64,000 bases of DNA from Echinococcus granulosus (taxonomy: Eukaryota > Platyhelminthes > Cestoda > Cyclophyllidea > Taeniidae), in assembly GCF_000524195.1 (NCBI RefSeq), contig NW_020170460.1, positions 278,325-342,324 of the forward strand, given 5' to 3'. Below, piece after piece: positions 11,601 through 23,600 of the stretch. The notes beneath the pieces were generated by a model. It saw nothing but the letters and a program-made list of their open reading frames with translations, was not told the origin of the DNA and did not search any database. Position 1 is the first letter of the stretch. Every line of letters begins with the position of its first letter. Both the position numbers and the translations under genes were made by a program.

Positions 11601-14600
11601 CCGTGGTCATGGAGGGAATGGATGCTTTTCTTTTCTGCTGGCTCATTAAGAGAGGGAAAATAAAGCTTACTCTGCAGACTGGGGATAAATAAATGCTTGC
11701 TTTAAATGCAAAAGTCCAAATGGCCCATTTATGGTTGGCATGTGTGCTTTTCCCCGCTTTCATATAGTGAGGGTATTCAAAGAAGGACGCTTTGGTTATT
11801 CCACTTTGCCCGGTCAGTACACAACTTAGATTGAAGTTAATTTTATGTCTTGGGATCGACTTAAATAAGTCAGTTTTTCCCAGAAAGCTCATTTGCTCCA
11901 TCAGACAGACAATGGAGGTGCAGTTATTCCACTAAAAATTGTCAATGATGGGGGAATTTTTTTCGAACGTCCTCCTCGGTGCTGGGGAGATCTTTAAACC
12001 CACTGAGAGGCAATGCAGCCTGTTCAATTAGGGCGAATAAGGGTGTTCTATTGATAGGTATGTGATTAACAGATTCAATAACGATTTAAAATGTTTTGAT
12101 GTTTCTTCTCTCAAGCGACAGTCAGAAAGTGTCAAAGGGCGAAGGGCACACATTGAAAGCTTAGTCCGACTTAGAGATGGAATGACAACGTTCTGTGGAA
12201 TTATAAAATTCGAAAACACCAAAAGAAGGTACACCCTAGGGTGGCTACTTCAATTGACAGGTTTAATCTGTAATACACATTCATTCCTCACCTAACAGGC
12301 AGATCTTGCACGTCTCCCTCCACAAATTTTCTTCCTGTCCCTCTGTGGGAATTCATAGGGCTGTCTTGAGAACACGCCCGACGACATCAGTGGCGACTCG
12401 GGCGTCGCAATGTGGAAAGCTTCAGGTTGCCCCACAACCATCGGGCATGAATTTATCAGGTTGTCTTAGAGAGTATGTTTGAATTCCTCACCCCTTGATG
12501 AAACCAGCTGTTGAAGAGAGGTAAACTCACCCCTCTAGATGGCCCTACTTGCAACCAGTGGTCATAAGTTTGGACTTTGACTACCATATGTCAAATTCCA
12601 AATGTTTTTACTCAGCGATAATTTATTCGTGTGTCTCTCTCTCAAATGACGTGGGTTGAGAACTGATGCTGAATCCAAAATCCTAAAAAATTTAAATTTT
12701 TTAAGCATATTTTCCTCTCTTGACCGCTAATATATGGTGGAGGGTGGTGGATTTTAACTTACAAATCAATACACAAATGAACAAAATGACCAACCTTCTA
12801 AAATTGCTTCAAAGTGTCACGATGCGCACAAAATCACCTGTGAAATTGTTAAAAATGGGATAAGTAGGAGGGAGAATTCACCTCCTCCTTTTCGTGAAGT
12901 GATAAAAGTTGCGTTGGCTAAGTAATTACCATGCAATTTGAGAACACAGGAAGTAGTTAAACCAAAATGGAATGGCTTCAAGGTCTTCGGTGTGCTTGGG
13001 AAATTTGCCATCCGCAATACTTATCTGTGAGGGCCCAATTTCACTGCCTAACTCGGGCACCGGGGACTTATGAAGTGGGTTCTTTACCGGTTGGTGACAG
13101 CCATGGCTGCATCAAATTCCATAACACCAAAACAGATTAGTCACATTTAGAGTGGTATGAAGTGGAGTAGATGTGAACTAGTCATGATCTACGTGGCTAA
13201 TTACATTTTTGGCGCAGAGATGAACAGCTGAATGCTAGAAGGTTAATGACAACTGGGTGTCATCAACGCAAGGATAAAAGGGTGTCTGGCTCTGACACTT
13301 ACTTGGGCTTTGGGGTCCGCCTAGTGGGAATCGATTCAGGCAACAAAAAACTAACCCATGCAAATCACCATTTAGTCGCACCCGAGCTTAATGCAAGATA
13401 CACAGTTAGAGTGGGCCCCAAACACTTCAAAACGAAGCAATTTCAAACCTCATGGAAGTCAACGAACGCTTTTAATACCCAAGAGACTAGTGGTGAGGCT
13501 ATTTTTAGCCCAAAGTATCCAGTTCCTACCTATTTTCTTTTTTACTGTCAAAGAAATTCAACCACCTCGTTGGTCACTTTGCTACACAACAAACTAACGT
13601 TCTCATAGATAGAACAGAAAATCAACTTTTATTTACAAGTTATCCACATAAATTAGTTTTAATAGAGCCATCTTCACCAGGTTTACTTATTGCCAAGACT
13701 CTAGAACCACCTTTTTTTCACCGATAAACAAAGACTGACCTTTCCTATTCTATCACTGCTTTTTTGGAAGGGGGGAAGGTGTTTCAGGGATGGGTATTGT
13801 TAGTCTTGATTGGAAAAGACTATTTGCCATTAGAAGGTGACGAAATTTTATTCTTCTGCGATCACATCAAGTCCAACCAGTCAACCATTTTTAAACACCA
13901 AATAAACACTATGAGATGGTCCGGTTAAGGTGACTTTGATGCAGCTATCGCCACACAGTCATGTGCTCACTCGCCTTTGGTCGCTACTTTATCTCATTTT
14001 AATATAAATTAACCACTCCACTCGTAATCGCAAAGACGGGGCACCGAGGTAGCAAAGTCGGTGGAGGCTACAAGTGGAGGAGGGAAATTAGCATGTCTTA
14101 ACTGGAATTCTCACAGTCGAGAGCTAGGGCTAGTTTGACATACAGAGGCAGTTGGTAGGACATATCCCTACGTTAACTAGGGTTGCAAGATTTTTTTCCC
14201 CAACCAAGGGGAACCAAGCCAATCGCTATCGCCATGGTAGCCACCACAATTCAAGTGCCAGCACTTTTTTCATCTCATTTAACTAGGTTGAAGATTGTGG
14301 TGAATGTGTTGAGTCAGTGGTTAAGCACTCTATACTGGATGGAGGTAATGATCTTTCGATCCTAGGCTGTTTACACGTTGCAGCAACCAAAAAAGCTGCA
14401 TTGCAACGGTGACATGAGTGTTGACATTTCGGCGCTTTGCACTTGACAACATTTACTCCGACAAATAAAATTAGAAGGAAAAAAGTCATAAGTTCAATTT
14501 AAAATAGGTTATGGGAAAGGTGATGCAAACCTACGGAAGGTTAAACATTCGAGAGCTCCATAGTGAAATTAACGAAGGAGGGATTTGGCCTGGTGCGTTA

Positions 14601-17600
14601 AAAGTTTACCATATGCCACTTTGACAGAAATATTTAGGGGTTAAAAAATGAATTTTACTAAGTAGGTGGATACGTTTTTAACCAAGCGAACAGAAATTAC
14701 CATTCTCCCTTAAAACTTACCTCAACGTGGGTTGAAGGTTGGCCAATCGCACAGAGGCCTCGAGGCACGTTCGGGCGAGGACGGTCTCCGGTATCTTCTT
14801 GATTCTCTGATGCCAACAAAGTTAGAAAAGCGATGTATTAACGAAATTCTTCGCTATTTTGTAAATGTTAATAGTCGTCCAAAATGTTTCCTATTTTTTG
14901 CTCGAGTTGTTGTGATCCCTCCAATTATTTAGTTTGAACATTTCTCTCACCTTTGGAGATTAGAGAAGCCGCCTTTTTGAAGACAGAAACACCACGGAAA
15001 AATTCGAGTCGTTACACAAAAAATCGGTTGGCAACGTTTTTATTTTCAAGATAAATGTACTCCTCACTATTTGCTTACCACCGTATGTCCACTTGGTGAG
15101 TAAAAAGAGACCGTCAGGAACAAACAATATTAATTTTTGTGTCTTAGTTAATCAGATCAGTAAATGGACCAAAACAGACATCACCTTGTTCCCAAATAAA
15201 CCTCCAACTATATCACATCGTTCTCTCGAGGCAAGTGTCAAAGAACCAAGCGTGTTGCCATCATACCCCCTGTGATCCCACAAAGTCCATTCGAAACGCC
15301 GAACAATTTTCCCCCCACAATGGAATGGATAAAATAAAGGCGCGCAGGTATGTGTGTAGGTAGGAGGGCGAATAGGTGGGTGGATAGGTGAGTGGGTGAC
15401 TAGGCCCCTGAGTGGGTGGATATGGAAGCAAATAGAATAAACCACACTTTTTTCTACTTTTAAGCAGCTCCAAAGCGAAAGTGGATTGACCTCGGACCCA
15501 CTCCCAATTGGCTGAGATGTTGCTAGCTAGACTTGGCCATCTATTTGGTTCTGAAGTACTGGACTAGAGGATGCGTGGAGTCTGGCAATTCGGAGATATT
15601 CTAATCAAGTAAATCAGACAAGCACAATCAATGGCCATGCATTTACTTAAAGAGGAAGAAAAAAATTGTTGACTTATCTCAAGATATGCACGGCTTACAG
15701 GACACTGAAATGCCACTAGTAGTCATAGCAACTGCCTTTGCCGTCAAAATAAGTCCACTTCTAAGGCAATAAAGTGGTAGTGAATGCAGACTCCAAGACG
15801 ATTGGTTGAGTCGAGGTTGATACTCATCGTCCAACTTTAATACTTTCCAGTAGAGTGCAAAATATACACAAAACTCAGAAGGGAAGACAATTTTGCTGCC
15901 CAGTGTACTCGACTAAAAAGCATTTAAAAGTCAAATTTCTAATATTTTGCAGAGTCGATATTGATCCTAAACAAAAACCTGGCAAGTAAAGTGATGTGGA
16001 GCAAGGAAAATCAACATATCCATGGGGAATGACTTGATAATTTGACGTCTTGCCAAGTAGTCAATTCTTGCAACAAAACTTGAGGCGTGTCTTAGGATAA
16101 ACTTATCAAGCAAGAGATGGTTCATACCTTAAAAAGAGTTTTCTTCATTCTTTTAACATAAAAAATCATTGTCTGACATTTTCTTGCTTGTCCAATCCCA
16201 TAAGTCGCCGTTTTTTCAAACAATCGCCTTTTGCTAATCACTTATACCCCTGTACAGTGCACAAAGGTCCTCGTTGCCTCTTTTTTTGGCAAGAGTGACC
16301 TACTTTCCAGTATCCAGAATAAACACCGTTTGCGCCATTCCAGGGTAAACTGTTTTACAGCCCATAAAATTTGCCAAATTGCCCATTCACTGAGATTGCT
16401 TAGAGCCCCAGCCGGAATGGCGCTAATTAAGGATTAACTCACCATTATTGGGTTATCAGTAGAGGAAGTAACAACAAAAGTTGTCTTTCCCCTCAGTTAG
16501 TCAAAGAAGGGAAGTTTATCTCAAGAAAAAGTCAAATTGGAAAGAAACCTAGTGATTCAGACTTGTCATTCGGGCACGTGTACCTGTCAGGAGGGTACTG
16601 ACTCATTCACCCATCCAATCACAACTCCGATCACACTTGCGATTGCCTGCGGTGACCCAAAATGGCCGGAAATAACATTATACTTAGGAAGGACTAAACC
16701 CACCCTCGCCTACAAGTCAATTTGTCAAAAACCTCCTCAACCAATAGGATGGTTTGACTGGAGTTGGTGACTGATCCGCTCTTTTTGACATTTTAATTGG
16801 ACCCGAGCTTCACCCATTTCAAAGGCGGTTGATGAGTTAGGAAATTAAATGCCTCCACCTTTGCGCAAATTGCCTCAAAAAGGCCAGGTTCGTGTTTCCA
16901 CTCTAAAGGGGCGTTAATTAATCAGTCAAGGGGATAACACAACTTGTTGGCTGAAGTGGTTCATGTGGGTGATGAGCAGAGCCAAAAGCAGGTGACGCTT
17001 TAGACTGTTTCAAGCAGATAAAAGTCATTTTAACTGAGCACTTTTTAGTATTTTGGAAACCAAAGCCCACTCTTAAATGACAACAAAACACGAGGCATGT
17101 GTGACAATATGTTAGCACTGCCAAAGTAAACAGCGATAATCACGCCTTCAAAATATGTATAACCTGAAACAGCTCCAAGGCCCAATTTGTTGATTTTAGC
17201 CTCTACAGCGATTGTCAACTAACAGTCAAGAAAAAAAACATTGCAAAATGCTTTTTTTTCGCATTTTGGAAGTTATTCTGGGACGCAAAATAAGACTAGA
17301 TGGAGAAAAAACGTACAGAAAGAAGGGGAGGTAGCAAAAAAGGGCAGTGTGAAGCGCTGTCAGCCAAAAGCAGTTTCATTTAATCGGTCGGAGGAGATGA
17401 CGCAAACAACAGGACGAGGAATAGTTCAGCAAAACAAAATAAACCTCCTTGTAAGGAATGCTGGTGGAGGACTTGGACGAACAATCCCGACTGTCCTTCT
17501 TTTCAAAAAAGGAGGCATTTTGCCAGCAGGAAATGAGGATCAAAAGAAACTCGGTTTGTTATGCGAGTTGATTGGCCAAGGTTTATCAAGGTTTCAAAAG

Positions 17601-20600
17601 GTTACTTCACCGCCCTTCTTACTCATGCATAGAGCTAGATGTATTCAAGGAAATCCATCCAGGAATATAATTGGCTGGGCATTTATTCTAGCCTATCCGA
17701 GTTTCGCCAAACAGTATATAGTCACATTCAGCACCAATGTTTACCACTTCATCACACTGCTGTTTCTGCCATGAATGAAGCCATTACCTGCTATGGTCGT
17801 GTGACCGTCCAGCCGTGGAGGCAGTAGAAGCCATCCATAAGACTCAAACGTCAATAACCGAAGTCTATGCATTATAATGTTATTTGAGGGATGGATTACT
17901 CCCTCTGTTTACTTGTATATTCGCAATCCGTCCTCCCCTTTTAAAAACTCCTTGTGGATGATTCAGCCGTAAGCCCATCAAAACAAGCCTGTTTATTCAT
18001 TCACGGATAGGGAGACAAGTCAATAGCCATCGTGGTAATATACACCAAGTTAGGAGAGAAAAGATTTCACTGATTAATTGTTTTTGCAGGTTAGGGGCAG
18101 CAAAGCATCAAAGAAGTGCCGACACTCCCCCAGCCCCACCTACCACTCACTATGTAATGCCTCCCCCCTGAGCTGTGGGATTTAATGCTAGCTGAGTCAG
18201 CCCCATTCAACTTTCCCATTTTACAGTGGCAACAAAGCATGAAGATTCTTTTAATTATTTCTAAGCAAACAACCGAATAATTTGCTTATTAAAGGTTTGA
18301 ATGAAAAGAACGCCAAAGATATCTACTCACCGAAATGTATGTAACCCCATGTTTTTAGCCCAGTCAACGACTTGTATAGCGGGCGACTACTTGTTATAGG
18401 ACCGCTTCAAAGGCGTAGGCTTTTTCCCTTCAAAGAAGTAAGTAAATCCGTGAAAGGGGAGCTGCCTTAGTATTGCTTAATTCTCGCTTACAAAACTGGC
18501 CGTGGTTAAAGAGGAGAACTAAGACCAGCTGACTAGGACGGGTAGAAGGAAGGAGGTGGGCGTACGCAAAACAACTGGTGTTTTGTGATACAATACCGCA
18601 GAACAGAGCCGCGGATGATTCAACGATTTTGCAGCCTTAGAGATACGTATCTGGGACTCCTATATTTTGATCTCTAGTAGAGGTAGTTCATTTATTCAAG
18701 ACAACGAGAATGGAGTAGCTGGGAGATGGGAGTTGATGAAAAAAGCCTTGGGTTCTGGTCAGCACCAGTACTTCTAAGTCGAGCTTCAAGGATTAGGTGC
18801 ATTCCCACTTGCATGGCCCCAATACATCAAATTATAATACACCACTAGGGTAATAGGTCGGAGGGGATTTGGAGCAGGAGGTAGGTTTACTTAGAGAAAC
18901 CATCTTTGAAGCAAAGAGGCAAAATCTCAGACTTCTGTATCAAAGGGATGCAGAATGACACAAGAGATAACCATTCGCCAGTATTTTTGGTCCTCTGTAG
19001 GCCTATCAGCCTGGTTTGGGGAACCACATCAACACGGATCCGGAAGGGGAGACAGGGAAGGGGCGTGAACGCCCAAACTACTATGATGTCACGTTTTAGT
19101 AGATGAGGAATTTATTTTCTAATTGCATCTTCAATGGTATGGCACCAGATCTGCTTGTCTGCCCCGGAACAGTGCTGAAGCAGTGGCTCTGCAATTCAAC
19201 GCCCTTTAATGACTCTGTAAGGCTTTGTACTTTTCAATTAATTTTGAGGCATTTAGATCCTCAGAGGAAAAGGATTGGCGCATTTTCAGTAGTCTCAAGT
19301 CGTCTTTGCATCTAGCAATCAGGTGTCTCAAAGCAATTGCTTGTGATAAATAATGTGGAAGGAGTTGGGAAATTCTAGGCTTAAGTAGTCAGCAAAAGGA
19401 ACCAATCTTCTTACGACCAATTGCTTTACTTCCTTGTCGGTGGAGGCCCCGTCAGATTGGTTGCAGTCCTAAAAGCCTAAAATTCTCCCCACAAATTCAG
19501 ATCTTCATTTTCATGTGTGACATTCTCCTGTAGTAAACTGATGTTCCCTTTTTTCTTGTTTCGCGTCAAAATTCCCATGGTTGAATGCGTAAATAAACCA
19601 AAAAGGAAGCCCCAAACATTGTTACTTTGGAATGAAAAAAAGGAGTTGGTTTGTGCATTTCTACATACACAATCGGTGTGAACGCACCGGATGTGAACCT
19701 AAATTTATACCACATAGAAGTATCAACACTTGCTATCCACTACCATGTATACGTGATGCACTATTTTGTTTACCTAAGCCCGACGTCACAAGTATGTGGC
19801 GCGGGTTCCTGGTCGGTTTATCACAACCAGACCGCACCAAATTGTGCAGTGAACAGCTGGGGTGGGTTTGAAAGAATAGTAAAGGTAAAAAACATCCACA
19901 ATCTCAGAGTGACTGCATTTCCTCTGGATTTTTGAGTAGTCCAGCTAATCAATCTTCCTCGAAGATCCTGATAGAGGATACGCCAACTGTCTCGGGTTGG
20001 TTAATGATTGAAAAGTCTCTGAGAGATGAAAGACCTGTCCTCATATCAAAGCGGGCGGATGAGGATGCTCGGATATTGAGTGTGAAGGAGCTACACATCG
20101 TTCTACCACACTTACTCCACCGACTGCCATTTTGATGGTAGCCATTATGCTGTCAACCACGCAGGCGTCATGTGTGTACTGACATTATGTATTTCACACC
20201 CGATAGCCAAGCCAAACGTCCATTGTTCACGGTCTAGGTGATTAAATACATCACGTTAGTGGCTCTGGTATTTGCATAACTGCTACTACAGCAGAGTAGA
20301 AAGAGCAGCAACATCAACAACTGTTGCATTTCACAGGAAAGGTCAAACCACAGGAAGCACACACATACCTACCCACACATATATGCACAAGCATGCCTTG
20401 ATGCCTTCACACTTCTTAATCAGAAATAAACTAACCATTTTGTGAAACTTTTGATCAAAATCCAGCGAACCATGCCCGGTTAGTCCATTATATGTACGTG
20501 GTTTCGCTGGATCATACTCTATTTATGGGAAGAGGTCTACTATTTAATCAATTATAGAGCACTCAACATGGGAAAAAGCTTCAAGAAGGTCAGTTACACT

Positions 20601-23600
20601 GATCTGACTCAATGCTCTCTTTAAATATCAATGTCACACTCCCTTTAGCACTTACAATGCCGGTTGCCTCCATTTTAATTAACCACTTCCGTGAAGGTCG
20701 TTTCAAGGTCATTGCATTGGCATGAAAAAGCAATTGACGATTAATCCGAGTGGTTTGTATGTAAAATGTGCGAAGTAGGCGTCAGAACTCTTTGTTAGCA
20801 ATAACAATGCGAGACTTCTGATAGTCAAGGGGCGTTTGTCTTACCTGTCAATTCAAACACCCCTCAACACCCTTTGAGATGCAAAAAGCATGATGAAAAC
20901 TTTCTAGCCCCCCTCTGATCAGGGCACCAAAGCGAAGGACTTGATTGTTTTTAAAAAATTGAGGTCAAGTAACCAAGTCGGTTGCCCCAGCACCTTACAA
21001 GAACTTGATTTCGGACGAAAGGAAGAATAGGTTAAAACATCCTAGACAAGATTTTACTTGCAAAAAATCATGATTCAGTATGGCAACAAAACGTGCCAAA
21101 AGATTTCACAAAATCCAAAATGGCTTCCCAAATGCACTTGTAGGCTACGTGTGGGCGGGTTTGATGGGGTGATAGCCCCAACCAGTGGAAATGAAGTTTA
21201 CCACGTGTGTAACTGACGCTAAGCCAACCATACAGGCACCTACAACTATGCCTGTCATGTGCAAAATGGTAGTAACACAATCATGTGACTTTGTCATTAC
21301 TGTAAATAACAGCCAATCACATTTTTCATCCCCCTTCTCGTCCTCGCTGCCATGATGGCACGCTCGTACACCCCATCACGTGATAGCCATCATGGCCACA
21401 TATGAAATGGCTGGCTCGAGAGGAAATAATTACAAAAAGGATAATCTTGATTGTCTTAGTATACAAGTAAAAAGGAGGGGAAATATTTATTGTAAGGGCG
21501 TACTCTAACCATCTGGAATGGCAGTTTTGACATTTGAAAGCGGAGTAAAAAGGCTTAAAGGAGGACTTGGATAAGAAAGAAACGTCGATTTTGTAAGGTC
21601 TTGCAAGAATAGCCAAAAACTTAAAGGCCAGTCTCTGCTTGGTATGGTAAATGCAAAAATGTGAGCAACAGGGAGCTGAGGAACTGATCCTTAAATGTTT
21701 TGTGATAGAATTGGAGCATTCCCAATCATCCCTGAAGTTATAAAGAAAGGGATTTAAACCTAGTGTTCAAAAGACATGGACAAGCTACAGAACTGGGGAT
21801 ATTGCGATTAGACCTCCACGGCGGTGGCATGAAACCGTCTCTTCAGCAGACCGGACCGATAATAAAGCGACCTCCCGACTTGCACGCCTTCAAGGGCAAC
21901 CGGAAGTTGTTGAGACTCTACATAAGTGGAAGTAGGGAGGAATATGACCTCCTTGCGGAAAATACAACCGCTTCCGTGGGCTTAGGATTAAATGGTTATT
22001 ATACGAAGGACATTGTGTTGTGGTTTTATCTAATCGAACTCGACAGATGTGTACTTGCTGTAATCAGTCGGTTAGGTCGCCTTAATCTACTTCAGTAGTG
22101 ATGTCACTTGACATTGCTAAGGCCAGCGTTAGGTCCAAAGTGAAATTCTTTAAATAAAAATTACAAGGCACAAGGAAACAGTGTAACAGTTAGGGGCCAA
22201 GAATACCAGGTTAGGGTAGTGGGAAAACGATTGCCCTCCTCGGTTGATTGTTCATTTTAAATGGTTGAATTCAACTGTTATGATGGCCTTCAGAGGTGGA
22301 TCCTCCTCAACCATTGCCGCATTCTCCTGAGATTTCATTTTAGATGGCACATGGCTCATTTTTTACCAAGGTTAACACTTTCCCCCAGCGTCACGTATAC
22401 GTGACGTTCCAATTTTCCAGCACAACATGCAAGTTTGTGAAATTTCCTTGATCTGGCCAGTTTAATTACATCGGTCTAGAGTGGCAATTGAAGCGATGCG
22501 TTAGACAGGATAGATATTGCTGTAATATTCCAACATGAGCACCCAAACTGAGGTAGTCGATTTAGCTCTTTGGTTTATTGGCGAGTATATCCAGGTGGTC
22601 CACTAGAACAGAATGTCGTCTAGTGCTAACTAAGCTCATTTCCGATGACATTTTAAGTAGCTGCATGGATTCTACAGCAGAACTCATGCAGGAATGCGTG
22701 CCTCCATTCAGCAGGCGACGATTACATTCGGAGGGAGGTATCAAAAGTGCTATTGGTTCGCAAACTCGACTTCTAAAGAAAGACATTTTTGAAATTATAA
22801 TATGCCCAAATAGGCACCCGATGAACGCGGAGTGGAAGCCAAGGTCTGCTCCGTACATGTGCAGTCCATTAACACGACCTGGATGCAAAGTAAAATTGAG
22901 TCACCAGACGTGAGAATTGGTAATTATGGAATCACAACCTACCTTCACAGGTTAGAGAGAGTTTAGGTGTCACGATTAGCCAGTCTCAGGCTATTTGTAT
23001 TCCATTGTCTCCGAAATGCGGGTTGTATCGAAGCCATCATTATGGGGCTTGTTTTCTCACCCCTTTTACGATTGCACACTTCAAAACGGAAATGCAGGTG
23101 ACCTTTCATCTCCATGACCTAGGCCTCTTATTGTGTGACGTGATCAGTACTGGTGATGCTAAAAGCGAAGCCACCTGCTTTGTGTTGCGGGAAAGGACAG
23201 CAAAAGTACAAAGTGCCGGCAAACTATCACTTGACTGACCACGTACTTCTGGGACTCCAAGACCCATTCAACAAATCACGAAGTGCCCATTGGCTGCAAG
23301 AGATCGTGTTCCGTTAATAAAATGGCGACGAGTTCTCTACCACTTAATCCAGTTATTTGCGGTTAACGCCTTACATTTGCCTTTCATAAAAGCCTCTTGA
23401 CAATGATTTCAATTCTTCGTCCTCGAAGGAAAAAGGAAATACTTGCCCTTTGGCGGGTGCTCCCTTCAAATGCCGTTATGCAGTGGAACCTAGTCAAGCA
23501 AGAGTATTTTTAGGGTCATATTCACATCAACTAACTGCTTAAAATAACGCCAAGGATAGTAAATGACAGAAGCGCTCAGCCGGGAGGCCATTGAAAGACA

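Noticed and set aside
11157..11663. 168-codon plus-strand open frame in RhoGAP intron 3
   Set aside because: Low-complexity Ser/Lys/Arg composition, no homology, and an overlapping antisense frame of similar quality.
17241..17774. 177-codon plus-strand open frame, the longest not assigned to a gene
   Set aside because: About one frame of this length is expected by chance in six frames of 64 kb. No domain, no splice context, and composition unlike the real exons.
22562..22913. Overlapping frames of about 110 codons on both strands
   Set aside because: No homology in either direction; mutual shadows of equal weight.
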